Shown here: piece after piece, positions 23,308 to 32,082 of the stretch
Position numbering within the stretch: the stretch's first letter is position 1
Layout: the number at the start of each line of letters is the position of its first letter
NCBI RefSeq assembly: GCF_014650995.1
Contig: NZ_BMWA01000020.1
Coordinates: 62,001-126,000, forward strand
Direction of reading: 5' to 3'
Source: Streptomyces viridiviolaceus
GTDB lineage: Bacteria; Actinomycetota; Actinomycetes; Streptomycetales; Streptomycetaceae
DNA: 64,000 nt
Notes under the pieces: model-generated
The model's database searches: none
What the model was told of the DNA's origin: nothing
Seen by the model: the letters and a program-made list of their open reading frames with translations, nothing else
Program-made: the position numbers and the translations under genes

Positions 23308-23919
23308 ATGAGGAATTCCACGGAATATCCGGGCCAGTTCACGCGTACCGGCTCGAGGAAGCAGCACACTCGCGTCCAGAGCAAACCCGTGAAAAAGGCG
23401 TTGTTCATCACCTGCACCGAAGCGACGCTCTCACCTGCAGGCCTGACTCGCATCGGCCCGGACAGGCTCTTCGAACTCCGCAATCTGGGTAACATAATTC
23501 CCAAAAGCGGAGCCAACATCATCTCCAGTGACATGGCCGCTATTCAGTACGCCTTGCACGACCGCGACCTGAGAGACATCATCGTGTGCGGCCACTCCGG
23601 ATGCACCGCCGTGTCCTTTCTCCTCGACCGCCGTAACACCTCACTGCCATTGGCGGTCAAGCGCTGGCTCTCCACTGCAAATTCACAGACGGCCTGCCAG
23701 AACGCAGCCGGCGTAGGTGCCCGCAGGGTTCTGAGCCGACCGCAGATCGACACAGCGGCACGTGCCCACCTTGCGGTCCAGGTGGCGAATCTCCTGCAGT
23801 ACCCAACCGTGGCGGCGGGCCGTAAGAACGGGGAACTGCGTCTTCACGCCTGGTTCTACAACGAAGTCGGACAGGTCGAGTCGTTGCCTACCCAGGACTA
23901 CCTGGAATCCATCGCGTGA
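23308..23919 (+). CDS. Beta-carbonic-anhydrase-like protein lacking the Asp-Arg dyad
   Basis: The 203-aa protein follows the beta-carbonic anhydrase pattern: FITCTEATL (Cys36), ELRNLGNIIP (58-65), CGHSGC (His96, Cys99) and LRLHAWFYN near the end. The three zinc ligands Cys-His-Cys are kept. The active-site C-x-D-x-R motif, however, reads C-T-E-A-T, so the Asp is Glu and the dyad Arg is Thr. True beta-CAs need that pair, so it may have lost CO2 hydration or turned over another small substrate. ATG 23308 has GAGGGGG upstream. It lies in the small operon that carries the TetR half-site, so it may be linked to the lipid cluster; the function is unknown. Confidence 0.7.
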   Translation: MRNSTEYPGQFTRTGSRKQHTRVQSKPVKKALFITCTEATLSPAGLTRIGPDRLFELRNLGNIIPKSGANIISSDMAAIQYALHDRDLRDIIVCGHSGCTAVSFLLDRRNTSLPLAVKRWLSTANSQTACQNAAGVGARRVLSRPQIDTAARAHLAVQVANLLQYPTVAAGRKNGELRLHAWFYNEVGQVESLPTQDYLESIA

Positions 23920-24066
23920 GAAGGGTTCGGCAGCCCGGTCGAGACGGGTATCTGGGGTGTCGTGCGGCGGTTGGCTGCCGCGGCGAGCCGGGAGGGTTGC
24001 CGGGGTGGTGAACGTATTCGGTGCTTACGGCGTCGCAGTCGTATGAGAAGAGACAGGAGACTGTGC

Positions 24067-24450
24067 ATGCGGACTGCTCGGACGCCGGCGCTGGCGGGTG
24101 TGGCTCTGGTGATGGTTACGGGGTGTGCGGCCGGGGGTGGTGGGGGAGAGGCCGCCGCCTCCTGCGCCTATGTCGTGGCTTACGACGGGCGGGCCTACCG
24201 GGGGATCGACGGCGGTGACTTCGAGGTCGGCGAGGCGGTCGGCGTCGCGCGGAAGCCGCCTTGCGATGACACGCCGAACAACGGTGGCGGCGGGGAACCG
24301 GCCGAGCAACTGACCGCCTACCGGGTTGTGGGGCGGGACACCGGCACCGCCCTCGCCGTGGGCACCTCTCCTGATGACGCCGTCCTCGTCACCTTCGATC
24401 CCGACAAGCACGGGCCGGAGGTCGTGCGCGAGCTGTTCGGGGAGCTGTAA
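24067..24450 (+). CDS. Small lipoprotein, DUF6281-like
   Basis: A 127-aa protein with a lipoprotein signal: positively charged start, hydrophobic core and lipobox VTGC with Cys20. A Gly-rich linker is followed by CAYVVAYDGRAYRG, which resembles the Streptomyces DUF6281 group (assigned by eye). Two further Cys (about 31 and 66) could form a disulfide outside the membrane. An open frame begins earlier, at 23962, but ATG 24067 places the signal sequence properly. No operon partner is obvious; the role is unknown. Confidence 0.7.
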   Translation: MRTARTPALAGVALVMVTGCAAGGGGGEAAASCAYVVAYDGRAYRGIDGGDFEVGEAVGVARKPPCDDTPNNGGGGEPAEQLTAYRVVGRDTGTALAVGTSPDDAVLVTFDPDKHGPEVVRELFGEL

Positions 24451-24591
24451 GGCCTCGAGGGACCTCGGGTGGCGATGGTGCCGCGCTCGGCAGGCGGACG
24501 GCCGCGATCGTGGCGCCGCGGCCCTCGGCCGGGGCAGTGACACCTGGCCGTCCCCCTGTAGCCGAGGCCCGAGCCGGGGAGGCCGCCACCG

Positions 24592-25194
24592 TCAGCGGGG
24601 CTTCAGGCCGTGGAGCAGGTGGTGGACCAGGCTCTCCACGCCTGCCAGGGCCGCCTCCGGGGTCAGCATGCCGCCGGCGATGAAGGCGGCCATGCCGTGG
24701 AGGGTGGCGCCTGTGACGAGGTTCAGGTCCTCGGGGGCGCCCGCGATGATCTCGCCGCGCTTCTGGGCGTCCGCGACGACCTGGGCGAGATTGCCCACCG
24801 TCCGTTCGACGGCGGCCGCCATCTGTTCCGAGGCGTCGGGGTCGTGCTTGCGGGCGTACATCAGCTCCAGCAGCTCCGCGTTGTCGATGGCGAAGCCGAG
24901 GTAGGCCCGGGCGAGGGCGGTGAGCCGGGGTTCGAGGGGAAGTGCGGGGTCGTCGGCGGCGTCCAGGGCCTCGCCCAGCCGATCGTACCCAGCCAGCGCC
25001 AGGGCGTTGAGCAGGGCCTGCTTGTCCTTGAAGTGCCGGCCGGGCGCGGCGTGGCTGACACCGACCTCGCGGGCGAGCTCACGCAGCGACAGGGAACCGA
25101 CTCCCTTCTCACGCAGCGTGCGTTCCGCGGCTGCGAGCAGGGCGGCGCGCAGGTCTCCGTGGTGGTATGGGCGGCTCTCGGGCATGGAGGACAT
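24592..25194 (-). CDS. TetR-family regulator of the adjacent SDR gene
   Basis: A 200-aa TetR regulator: HTH about 15-60 with LRELAREVGVSHAAPGRHF, and a C-terminal domain with the pattern of TetR_C WHG-type regulators. It is divergent from the SDR gene at 25284 and the 90-base gap holds an inverted repeat. Control of that SDR gene is therefore likely. The ligand is not known. Confidence 0.9.
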   Translation of the reverse strand: MSSMPESRPYHHGDLRAALLAAAERTLREKGVGSLSLRELAREVGVSHAAPGRHFKDKQALLNALALAGYDRLGEALDAADDPALPLEPRLTALARAYLGFAIDNAELLELMYARKHDPDASEQMAAAVERTVGNLAQVVADAQKRGEIIAGAPEDLNLVTGATLHGMAAFIAGGMLTPEAALAGVESLVHHLLHGLKPR

Positions 25195-25205
25195 CGTAAC
25201 TCCAT

Positions 25206-25274
25206 GTAGGCATCGCCAGCATAGTTGCCATCGCCATCATTGTTGTCATTGACAGCATTGTTGGCGACGTCTAC
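25206..25274. promoter_or_regulatory. Candidate operator between tetR and the SDR gene
   Basis: GTAG-TCGCCA (25206-25218) is matched by TGGCGA-CTAC (25262-25274), giving a wide imperfect dyad around AT-rich repeats of CAT-GTTG type. It overlaps the expected promoters of both divergent genes. Confidence 0.45.
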
Positions 25275-25283
25275 ATTCGATCC

Positions 25284-26219
25284 ATGGCTGAGAAGACGAA
25301 GAGCAACACTTGGGACGCGAGCCGCCTGCCCGACCTCACCGGCCGCACGACGGTCATCACCGGCGCCAACAGCGGGATCGGCCTCACGGCGGCGCAGGCG
25401 CTGGCGCGGGCGGGAGCGCACGTGGTCTTCGCCGTGCGGGACCTGGAGCGCGGTCGAGGAGCGGCGGCGACGGTGAGCGGCAGCACGGAGGTACGGCGCC
25501 TGGACCTGGCGGACCTGTCCTCCGTACGGGAGTTCGCGGACGCCTGGGAGGCCCGGCCGCTGGACCTGCTGATCAACAACGCGGGCGTGATGATGCTGCC
25601 GAAGCAGCGGACGGCGGACGGCTTCGAGATGCAGTTCGGCACGAACCATCTGGGCCACTTCACGCTGACGAACCTGCTCCTGCCGCACATCACCGACCGG
25701 GTGGTGACGGTATCCTCCGGGGCCCACCGCTGGGCCGACGGACGGATCCGCTTCGAGGACCTGAACTGGACGTCCGACTACGACCCGCGGCGCGCGTACG
25801 CCCAGTCGAAGCTGGCGAACCTCCTCTTCACGCTGGAACTCCAGCGCCGCCTGACAGAATCCGGCTCCCCGGTCCGCGCCCTTGCCGCCCACCCCGGCTA
25901 CGCGGCGACCAACCTGCAGAGCCATGCCGCGAGTCCGGTGATGCGGGCGTTCATGAAGGTCGGCAACAGGTTCTTCGCCCAGGACGACAGGGCGGGCGCC
26001 CTGCCGACGCTGTACGCCGCGACGCAGGACCTGCCCGGGGCGAGCTACGTGGGCCCGGACGGGCTGGGCGAGATGCGGGGCGGGCCGACGCTGGTCGGAC
26101 GGTCGGCGGCGGCGAGCGACGCGGCGGTGGCCCGTCGGTTGTGGACGGTGTCGGAGGAGCTGACGGGCGTGAGCCAGCCGGTGGAGCAGCCGGTCGCCGG
26201 TCGCCAGGTCGCCGGATGA
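25284..26219 (+). CDS. SDR-family oxidoreductase (retinol-dehydrogenase-like)
   Basis: A 311-aa classical SDR: cofactor loop TGANSGIGL (about 29-37), NNAG (about 93-96), catalytic Ser in VSSGAH, and Y-x-x-x-K in YAQSK (about 172-176). The length and the HPGYAATNLQ block match the retinol dehydrogenase/WW-oxidoreductase-like group that bacteria often place next to a TetR regulator. The substrate is unknown; reduction of aldehydes or ketones during detoxification is a common role. Confidence 0.88.
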   Translation: MAEKTKSNTWDASRLPDLTGRTTVITGANSGIGLTAAQALARAGAHVVFAVRDLERGRGAAATVSGSTEVRRLDLADLSSVREFADAWEARPLDLLINNAGVMMLPKQRTADGFEMQFGTNHLGHFTLTNLLLPHITDRVVTVSSGAHRWADGRIRFEDLNWTSDYDPRRAYAQSKLANLLFTLELQRRLTESGSPVRALAAHPGYAATNLQSHAASPVMRAFMKVGNRFFAQDDRAGALPTLYAATQDLPGASYVGPDGLGEMRGGPTLVGRSAAASDAAVARRLWTVSEELTGVSQPVEQPVAGRQVAG

Positions 26220-26312
26220 GCCGGGCCGGGCCGGCAGCGACGAGGGCGAAGGCTTCCCGAACCACGCCGACTGCGGCAGTGGTGGGTAGCCCGGCACATG
26301 CAGAGTGCGGGT

Positions 26313-27284
26313 TCATCGTGTGATCGGAGCGGCGCCGGTCGCCGCGACGGACAGTTCCCACAGCCGTGCGGCTGCGCCGGGGTCGATCGCGTAGGCGCGG
26401 ACGCCGCCGTCGTCCATGGGCGCCGTGGGGGAGGAGACGTGTGCGACGTCGCAGTCCTCGAGGTAGAGCCCGCCACGGCCGTCGAGGAGTGGGGAAGTGG
26501 CGGCCCACAGGCCGGTGGCGGCGCCCTGGGAAGGTGTCTTGAAGTCGGCGCCGATCACGGTGCCCTGCTCGTCCATCCATCCCCGTTCGATCTGCTCGTG
26601 GAGAGTCATCTCTCGCTGGAGACCGGTGATGATCTTGCCCGGGTGGAGAGCGAACGTCCGGACACCGTCGCCCCGCCCTAGGGCGTCGAACTGCACGGCG
26701 AACAAGGCGTTGGCGGTCTTGGCCTGGCCGTAGGCCAGCCACTTGTCGTAGCCGGTGCGAAAGTGCGGGTCGTTCCAGCGGATGTCGGTCAGGGTGTGCC
26801 CGGCGGAGCTGTTCACGACGACGCGCGCACCGCCGGCGGCGGCCAGGAGCGGGTGGAGCTCGCAGGCGAGGGCGAAGTGTCCGAAGTGGTTCACGGCGAG
26901 CTGGCCTTCCCAGCCGGGCCCCACGCGTCGTTCAGGGGTGGCCATGACGCCGGCGACGGCCATGAGGAGATCGAGCCGGTCGAGGGAGCCGTTGATCTGT
27001 GCGGCGGCGGCGCGCACGCTGCCGAGGTCCGCCAGGTCCATGGGGACGACGTCGCAACCATCCACATCGGCGAGAGCGGCGCGGGCGATTCCGGGCCGGC
27101 GTGCCGGAACGATGACCCGGGCCCCGGCGGCCGCCAGGCCCCGGGTGGTCTCCAGACCGAGTCCGGAATAGCCCCCGGTCACGATGGCGGTTGCGCCGGA
27201 GAGGTCGAGGCCGGCCAGGACGTCCTCGGCGGTGCTGGTGGCGGAGAAGGGCGAGCCGATCGGCTGCTGATCAGTGATGGTCAT
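26313..27284 (-). CDS. SDR-family oxidoreductase, MerR-associated
   Basis: A 323-aa SDR related to the one at 25284. The cofactor loop is TGGYSGLGLE, NAG is replaced by VAG (AVAGVM), the Ser motif is NSSAGH and the catalytic Tyr-Lys pair is YGQAK. ATG 27284 was preferred to the longer frame starting at 27377 because the longer version would run across the MerR operator and into the divergent gene. It is divergent from the MerR regulator at 27340. The two SDR genes converge, which suggests an old duplication with independent regulators. Confidence 0.87.
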   Translation of the reverse strand: MTITDQQPIGSPFSATSTAEDVLAGLDLSGATAIVTGGYSGLGLETTRGLAAAGARVIVPARRPGIARAALADVDGCDVVPMDLADLGSVRAAAAQINGSLDRLDLLMAVAGVMATPERRVGPGWEGQLAVNHFGHFALACELHPLLAAAGGARVVVNSSAGHTLTDIRWNDPHFRTGYDKWLAYGQAKTANALFAVQFDALGRGDGVRTFALHPGKIITGLQREMTLHEQIERGWMDEQGTVIGADFKTPSQGAATGLWAATSPLLDGRGGLYLEDCDVAHVSSPTAPMDDGGVRAYAIDPGAAARLWELSVAATGAAPITR

Positions 27285-27294
27285 GCCGGCAACG

Positions 27295-27329
27295 CTAGGA
27301 ACTAGAGCGAGGTCTAGATCAAGTCCTAG
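27295..27329. promoter_or_regulatory. MerR-type operator
   Basis: Nested dyads lie between the divergent genes: CTAGGAACT (27295-27303) with AGTCCTAG (27322-27329), and CTAGA (27302-27306) with TCTAG (27313-27317). Position and symmetry fit binding by the MerR protein encoded next door. Confidence 0.6.
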
Positions 27330-27339
27330 GCTGGGCGGC

Positions 27340-27780
27340 ATGGCGACTGTCGAAACGAGTGCGGAGCCGCTGAGCATCGGCGAGGTGGCCGAGCGGACAG
27401 GACTCAGCGTGCACGCACTGCGCTTCTACGAGCGCGAGGGCCTGCTGGTCGGACCGGTCCAGCGCACCGCGGGCGGCCGACGGCGATACACCGCCGTCGA
27501 TGTCGACTGGCTGCTGATCTGCGTCAAGCTGCGCGCATCCGGCATGCCGCTCGCCGACCTCAAACAGTTCGCCGAGCTGGTGCGGCACGGTCCGGGCAAC
27601 GAGGCTGAACGGCTGCAGCTCCTCGACGCCCATCAACAGCGCGTCGAGGCACAGATCCAGGCGCTGGAGGAGTGTCGCTCGGTCATCGCCTGGAAGGTCA
27701 GCGTGTACACCGAGCACCTCGCCCGTGGCGAGGCCGGCGGACTCTGGGACCCGACGGTCCGAGGGAACGGGGAGCGGTGA
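27340..27780 (+). CDS. MerR-family regulator
   Basis: A 146-aa MerR protein with the N-terminal winged helix: SIGEVAERTGLSVHALRFYEREGLL (in two parts, about 13-37) and GRRRYTAVDVDWL, then a dimerisation coiled coil with LDAHQQRVEAQIQAL. No C-terminal cysteine cluster is present, so it is not a metal-ion sensor of the classic type; it resembles the AdhR/NmlR-like group that often controls oxidoreductases. ATG 27340 was chosen; the longer frame runs into the promoter. It probably controls the divergent SDR gene. Confidence 0.92.
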   Translation: MATVETSAEPLSIGEVAERTGLSVHALRFYEREGLLVGPVQRTAGGRRRYTAVDVDWLLICVKLRASGMPLADLKQFAELVRHGPGNEAERLQLLDAHQQRVEAQIQALEECRSVIAWKVSVYTEHLARGEAGGLWDPTVRGNGER

Positions 27781-28376
27781 CGAGCTGAAGCAGGGCGAAC
27801 GGGGCGGCAGTTCGCCAACTGCCGCCCCCCTCACTGGGTCCGCCCGCCCGAAGCCGTACGACTCACTGCCGCCCGGCCTTCCGTCCGCGCACCGGGGTTT
27901 CGGCTCCCTGCCGACAGGCGTGAGGTTCACCTACGGGTTCGGCGTCGAGCACTCCGTGCGTATCGGCTTCGATTGACGAAAAACCCGGACCTGCGCACCG
28001 GCCTCGACCTGGCGGCCGGTCTCTCGACCGCCTTGCACAGGAGTGACCAACCGTTCCTGAAGACTCAGCGGGAGTGAGACCTGATGCCGCAGCTCGTGCT
28101 CAGCCGAACGGCCCGAACGTTGTTGGGCGTTCCGGGCCACCGCATTTCTTCCGCATTCAGCGCCATCGGATCGTGTCCGTGGTCCAGGGACGCGGGGGGC
28201 GGTTCCCCTCACTCCCTCGGTGACCGGGCCGGGCCTGGGCGCGGTTCCTTCAGTGGCCCCTTGAGGGCTCGGACGCAGCCCGGGCCCACCGCATGCCGTG
28301 CAGGCTCACCGAAGCCCAGGCCGAGCGAGCCGGACGCCAACCCGGACCCATGACCGAGTAGCCGCTGAGGACGCGG
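27781..28376. other. Intergenic stretch without a clear gene
   Basis: About 600 bases with only short frames of no recognisable family (for example 28084-28353 on the plus strand). A hairpin with arms GGCCCGAACG (28110-28119) and CGTTCCGGGCC (28128-28138) could be a terminator. Nothing else is seen. Confidence 0.5.
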
Positions 28377-28408
28377 GGTGGCCGTCCGGAGGTCGACGGA
28401 CGGCCACC
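28377..28408 (-). terminator. Terminator of the organosulfur-type operon
   Basis: A perfect 12-bp stem, GGTGGCCGTCCG (28377-28388) with CGGACGGCCACC (28397-28408), and an 8-base loop sit 8 bases beyond the FMN reductase stop codon. Confidence 0.82.
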
Positions 28409-28415
28409 GCCGGGC

Positions 28416-28973
28416 TCACGCGGCCGGCACCGAAAGGCCCGTCCGGCCGCCGAGCGCCAGGGAGAAACGGTCCGTGACCTCCGCCAGCGCGCGGGCCGTC
28501 TCGGACTCCACGGTCACGGTGCCGTCCTGAGCGACGACGACGTTCCGGTCGAGCGTGAACCAGCCGGGCACGATGTGCGTGGCCCCCATGGAACTCAGCA
28601 CGGGACGCAGCGCGTAGTCGATGGCCAGCACATGGGCGGTGCTGCCGCCGGTCGCCAGCGGCAGCACCGTCTTCCCGGCCAGCGCGTACTGCGGGAGCAG
28701 ATCGAGCAGCGACTTCAGCAGACCGGAGTAGGCGGCCTTGTAGACGGGTGTGCCGATCACCACCCCGTCGGCCTGCTCGAACAGCGCGGTCGCCTCGACG
28801 ATCGCCGGGTGGCTGAAGTCGGCGCCGAGCAGCGCCTCGGCGGGCAGGGTGCGCACGTCCAGCGGGACCACTTCGTGCCCCTGACCGCGGAGCCGGTCGT
28901 CCAGGTGACGCACCAGCCGCGCGGTGCGGGAGGAGGCGGAGGGGCTGGCCGCTACGGAGAGGATGGAAGCCAT
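28416..28973 (-). CDS. NADPH-dependent FMN reductase (SsuE-like)
   Basis: A 185-aa flavodoxin-fold reductase with VAASPSASSRTARL at the FMN phosphate loop, GTPVYKAAYSGLLKSLLD in the middle and PLATGGSTAH. These match the SsuE/MsuE family that supplies reduced FMN to two-component monooxygenases. It is the last gene of the operon that carries the flavin monooxygenase at 29844, so the two most likely work as a pair. Confidence 0.9.
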   Translation of the reverse strand: MASILSVAASPSASSRTARLVRHLDDRLRGQGHEVVPLDVRTLPAEALLGADFSHPAIVEATALFEQADGVVIGTPVYKAAYSGLLKSLLDLLPQYALAGKTVLPLATGGSTAHVLAIDYALRPVLSSMGATHIVPGWFTLDRNVVVAQDGTVTVESETARALAEVTDRFSLALGGRTGLSVPAA

Positions 28974-29025
28974 CAGGGACCTTCCGGGTTCGGGAGTCGG
29001 GCGGGTCGGGGGCCGGGCCCCTCGC

Positions 29026-29793
29026 TCACCAGGAGCCGGCCCGCACCGTGACGGCGGGCCGCAGACCGTCGCGCAGGGCCTCCAGGAACGTCACGACCTC
29101 GGCGGCCACGGACCGGTGTGTGAGGTCGTTGAGGACGTCGTGGTGGCCACCCAGGACCACCGAGAGGCGGGCGCGGGGCAGGGACTTGGCGGTGCGCTCC
29201 AGGGCGTCGAGATCGGCAAGTGGGTCGGCGTCCCCGGCGAGCAGCAGGGCCGGCACGGTGATCTCGGCGTCGTGCGCGGCCCTGAGCAGGGCGTCGGGCA
29301 CTGGGACGTCGAGCGAGCCGCGGCGCACATCAGGGTCGTCGGTGAGCACGGCCCGGTGGGTGGGGCAGGAGGTGCGGACGTCGAGTTCGCCCTCCCAGCC
29401 GTCGGCCGCGGGGGCGGCGCGTCCTGGCAGGCCGGCCAGGACGACGGCGTCCGGCTGCCCGGCCGTGTCCGGGCCCGCGCTGCCGAGGAGCGCGGCGACG
29501 GCGACGGCGCCCGAGTCGGCACCCACCAGGACGACGGGGTGCACGACACCGTCCTCCGCCGCCGTGCCCTCGACCGCCGCCGCCAGCCGCTCGCCGAAGC
29601 GGGCGAGGGAGCCGTCGGTGTCGCCGGGGTCGAGATCCGGGGCGTCGACCACGCGCACCCGATAGGCGTCGGCGGCCAGCCGCCTGCCGAACCGGTCGTA
29701 GGTGGCGTGGCTCTCGCCGCGGCCGGGAACCACCACGACCGTGGCGCGGGTGCGCAGTCCCTGAGGTGCGTGGTGGTCGGTGTACTCGGTCAT
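29026..29793 (-). CDS. Alpha/beta hydrolase
   Basis: A 255-aa alpha/beta-hydrolase-fold protein. VVVPGRGESHATYDRF near the start forms the oxyanion-hole region; the nucleophile elbow is GADSGA (Ser near 113); the Asp is in AGDADPL; and a late GGHHDVL provides His. It lies between the flavin monooxygenase and the FMN reductase with gaps of about 50 bases, so it is in the same operon and may hydrolyse an ester or thioester either before or after oxidation. Substrate unknown. Confidence 0.82.
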   Translation of the reverse strand: MTEYTDHHAPQGLRTRATVVVVPGRGESHATYDRFGRRLAADAYRVRVVDAPDLDPGDTDGSLARFGERLAAAVEGTAAEDGVVHPVVLVGADSGAVAVAALLGSAGPDTAGQPDAVVLAGLPGRAAPAADGWEGELDVRTSCPTHRAVLTDDPDVRRGSLDVPVPDALLRAAHDAEITVPALLLAGDADPLADLDALERTAKSLPRARLSVVLGGHHDVLNDLTHRSVAAEVVTFLEALRDGLRPAVTVRAGSW

Positions 29794-29843
29794 GTCACAA
29801 CTCCTGGGAGGGGCGTGCGGGTGCGAGGGGCGGGCCGGGACTC

Positions 29844-31178
29844 TCAGCCTTCGGCTCCGGCGTCGGCGTACCGGTTGGCCGGGACCGGCAGGCCGAGGTG
29901 GCCGCGCAGGGTGTCGGCGGTGTACTCGGTGCGGAACAGGCCACGCCTCTGCAGGATCGGCACGACGCCGTCGACGAAGAGGTCAAGCTCCTCGTGGGTA
30001 CGGAAGGCGAGGTTGATGCCGTCGAAGGTGCCGGCGTCGAACCACCGCTCGATGGTGTCGGCGACGGTCTCCGGGGCCCCGACGAACGGTGAACGGCGGA
30101 ACTCGTTCACCGACTCCGCGACCTGGCGCAGCGTCAGTCCCTGTTCCCGAGCCCTCTCGATGATCTTCGCTGCGCCGGTGCGGCCGCCCTTCTCCGCGAG
30201 GTGCGCCACGTCCGGGAAGGGCGCGTCGAGGTCGTGGACGCTGAAGTCGTAGGCGCCGAACGACCGGCCGAGCAGGGCGAGGTTGCGGTCGAAGTCGTTG
30301 TCCTCCTCGTGGATCTCGCGCTCGCGACGACGGGCCGCCTCGTCCGTCGCGGCGACGACCGGGCCGCCGTGGATGAAGATCTTGATGTGTTCGGGGTCGC
30401 GGCCGTGGGCCGCGGTGCGCCGCTTGATGTCCGCGTAGTACTCCTGCGCCTGCTCCAGCGACCCGCCCGGGGCGTAGATGCCCTCGGCGACCCGCGCGGC
30501 CAGGTCACGGCCCTCTTCCGAGACACCGGCCTGGAAGATCACAGGCTGGCCCTGCGGGGAGCGGGAGATGTTCAGCGGCCCGGCGACCTTGAAGTGTTCG
30601 CCCTCGTGGTTCAGCGCGTGCAGCTTGGCCGGGTCCAGGAAGACGCCCCGTTCCACGTCCGCCGGGAACGCGTCGTCCTCATAGGAATCCCACAGTCCGC
30701 GGGCGACCTGCACGAACTCCAGGGCGCGGCCGTAGCGCGTGGCGTAGTCGAGGTGCTCGTCGAGCCCGTAGTTGCGGGCCGTGCCCGTGTCGAAGCTGGT
30801 GACGACGTTCCAGCCGGCCCGGCCCTTGCTGATCAGGTCGAGCGAGGCGAAGCGGCGGGCCAGGTTGAACGGCGAGTTGTACGTCGAACTGGCCGTTCCC
30901 ACCAGCCCGATGTGCCGGGTGTGGGTGGCGACCGCCGACAACAGGGTGAGTGGTTCGAGGCGGTTGAGGTAGTGCGCGGGGTAAGTGGCGTTGATGAACT
31001 GGCTGTCGACGATGAACAGCGCGTCGAACAGGGCGTGTTCGGCGGCCTGCGCCTGCTTGATGTAGTAGTCGATGTCGATGCTGGCGTTCTTCGCGACGCG
31101 CGGGTCCTTCCACAGGCCGTGCTGGCCGGGGCCGCCCACACCGTAGGGGTGCAGCGCGAGATGGATCGTGCGGGACAT
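29844..31178 (-). CDS. LLM-class FMNH2-dependent monooxygenase (NtaA/SnaA/DszA group)
   Basis: A 444-aa flavin monooxygenase of the bacterial luciferase superfamily. Features are WNVVTSFDTGTARNYG, the Y-DRAxE-like ATRYGRALEFVQVARGLWDS block, and PVIFQAGVSEEGRDLAA. This subgroup (NtaA, SnaA, DszA, and sulfur-scavenging members) oxidises organosulfur or amine compounds using FMNH2 from a partner reductase. ATG 31178 fits the family start; an earlier ATG at 31220 adds an unlikely tail. Its operon has a peptide-type importer, an SsuE-like reductase and a Cys-containing leader peptide, which together suggest use of an organosulfur compound as sulfur source. Confidence 0.9.
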   Translation of the reverse strand: MSRTIHLALHPYGVGGPGQHGLWKDPRVAKNASIDIDYYIKQAQAAEHALFDALFIVDSQFINATYPAHYLNRLEPLTLLSAVATHTRHIGLVGTASSTYNSPFNLARRFASLDLISKGRAGWNVVTSFDTGTARNYGLDEHLDYATRYGRALEFVQVARGLWDSYEDDAFPADVERGVFLDPAKLHALNHEGEHFKVAGPLNISRSPQGQPVIFQAGVSEEGRDLAARVAEGIYAPGGSLEQAQEYYADIKRRTAAHGRDPEHIKIFIHGGPVVAATDEAARRREREIHEEDNDFDRNLALLGRSFGAYDFSVHDLDAPFPDVAHLAEKGGRTGAAKIIERAREQGLTLRQVAESVNEFRRSPFVGAPETVADTIERWFDAGTFDGINLAFRTHEELDLFVDGVVPILQRRGLFRTEYTADTLRGHLGLPVPANRYADAGAEG

Positions 31179-31212
31179 GGCGGTTCCTGTCTGTGAGGAG
31201 GGGGAGGACGGA

Positions 31213-32082
31213 TCAGGCATCGAGCAGTTCGCGTAGCTCGGCCCGCCGGGCGCGGTCGGTGCGGGCGCCGCGCAGGGTGGGCGCGGAGCCGACGAGCAGC
31301 CGGGTGTAGGCGTGCCGGGGGCTGCCCACGACGTCGCGGGCGGTGCCGGACTCGACCAGCTCGCCCCGGTAGAGCACGGCGACCCGGTCGGCGACCCCGG
31401 CGACGGAGCCGAGGTCGTGGGAGATGAAGACGAGAGCCACGCCGCTCGCGCCGAGTTCCTTGAGGATCTCCAGGATCTGCACGCGGTTGGCGGAGTCCAG
31501 GGCGCTGACCGGCTCGTCGAGGACGACCAGACGAGGTTCGGTGATCAGCGCCCGGGCCACCGCGACCCGCTGGCGCTGCCCGCCGGAGAGTTCCCCGGGC
31601 AGCCGGGTGAGGAGGCCGTCGGACAACCGCACCCGGTCCAGGAGCGTACGGGCCCGGCCGACGGCCTCCTGGCGGGCCACGCCCCGCACGAGCAGCGGTT
31701 CGACGAGGGAGTCTTCGATGGTGAGGTCCGGGTCGAGACTGCGCAGGGGGTCCTGGAAGACGTACTGGACCACGCCGCGGCGGCGCAGCGCCCGCCACTG
31801 GCGGTCGCGGTGGGCGGTGACGTTCTCCCCGTCGATCAGGATCGACCCCGCGGAGGCGGGCACCAGCCCGAGCACGGCCCGGGCCAGCGTGGACTTGCCC
31901 GACCCGGTCTCGCCTATGATCCCGACGGTCTCGGCGGGCGCCACGCTCAGGGAGACTCCGTGCAGGGCCTGCCGGCGTCGGCGGCGCGGTCCGTAGTGCA
32001 CGTCGAGGCCGGTGACCTCCAGCACGGGAGGCGGATTCTCCTCGGCGCCGGCGGCCGGCGGGGTGTGCGGCGGCCTGGTCAC
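31213..32082 (-). CDS. ABC transporter ATP-binding protein (DppF-like)
   Basis: The 289-aa ATPase has Walker A GETGSGKST, Q-loop VFQDP, signature LSGGQRQRVAVA and Walker B LVVLDEP. The short C-terminal extension (HAYTRLLVGSAPTL) is typical of the oligopeptide/dipeptide group. GTG 32082 overlaps the stop codon of the partner ATPase (GTGA). It forms an ATPase pair with 32079-32957. Confidence 0.92.
   Translation of the reverse strand: MTRPPHTPPAAGAEENPPPVLEVTGLDVHYGPRRRRRQALHGVSLSVAPAETVGIIGETGSGKSTLARAVLGLVPASAGSILIDGENVTAHRDRQWRALRRRGVVQYVFQDPLRSLDPDLTIEDSLVEPLLVRGVARQEAVGRARTLLDRVRLSDGLLTRLPGELSGGQRQRVAVARALITEPRLVVLDEPVSALDSANRVQILEILKELGASGVALVFISHDLGSVAGVADRVAVLYRGELVESGTARDVVGSPRHAYTRLLVGSAPTLRGARTDRARRAELRELLDA

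Noticed and set aside
28084..28353. 89-codon ORF in the 27.8-28.4 kb gap
   Set aside because: It has no ribosome site or motif, and its composition matches neither strand's coding pattern.
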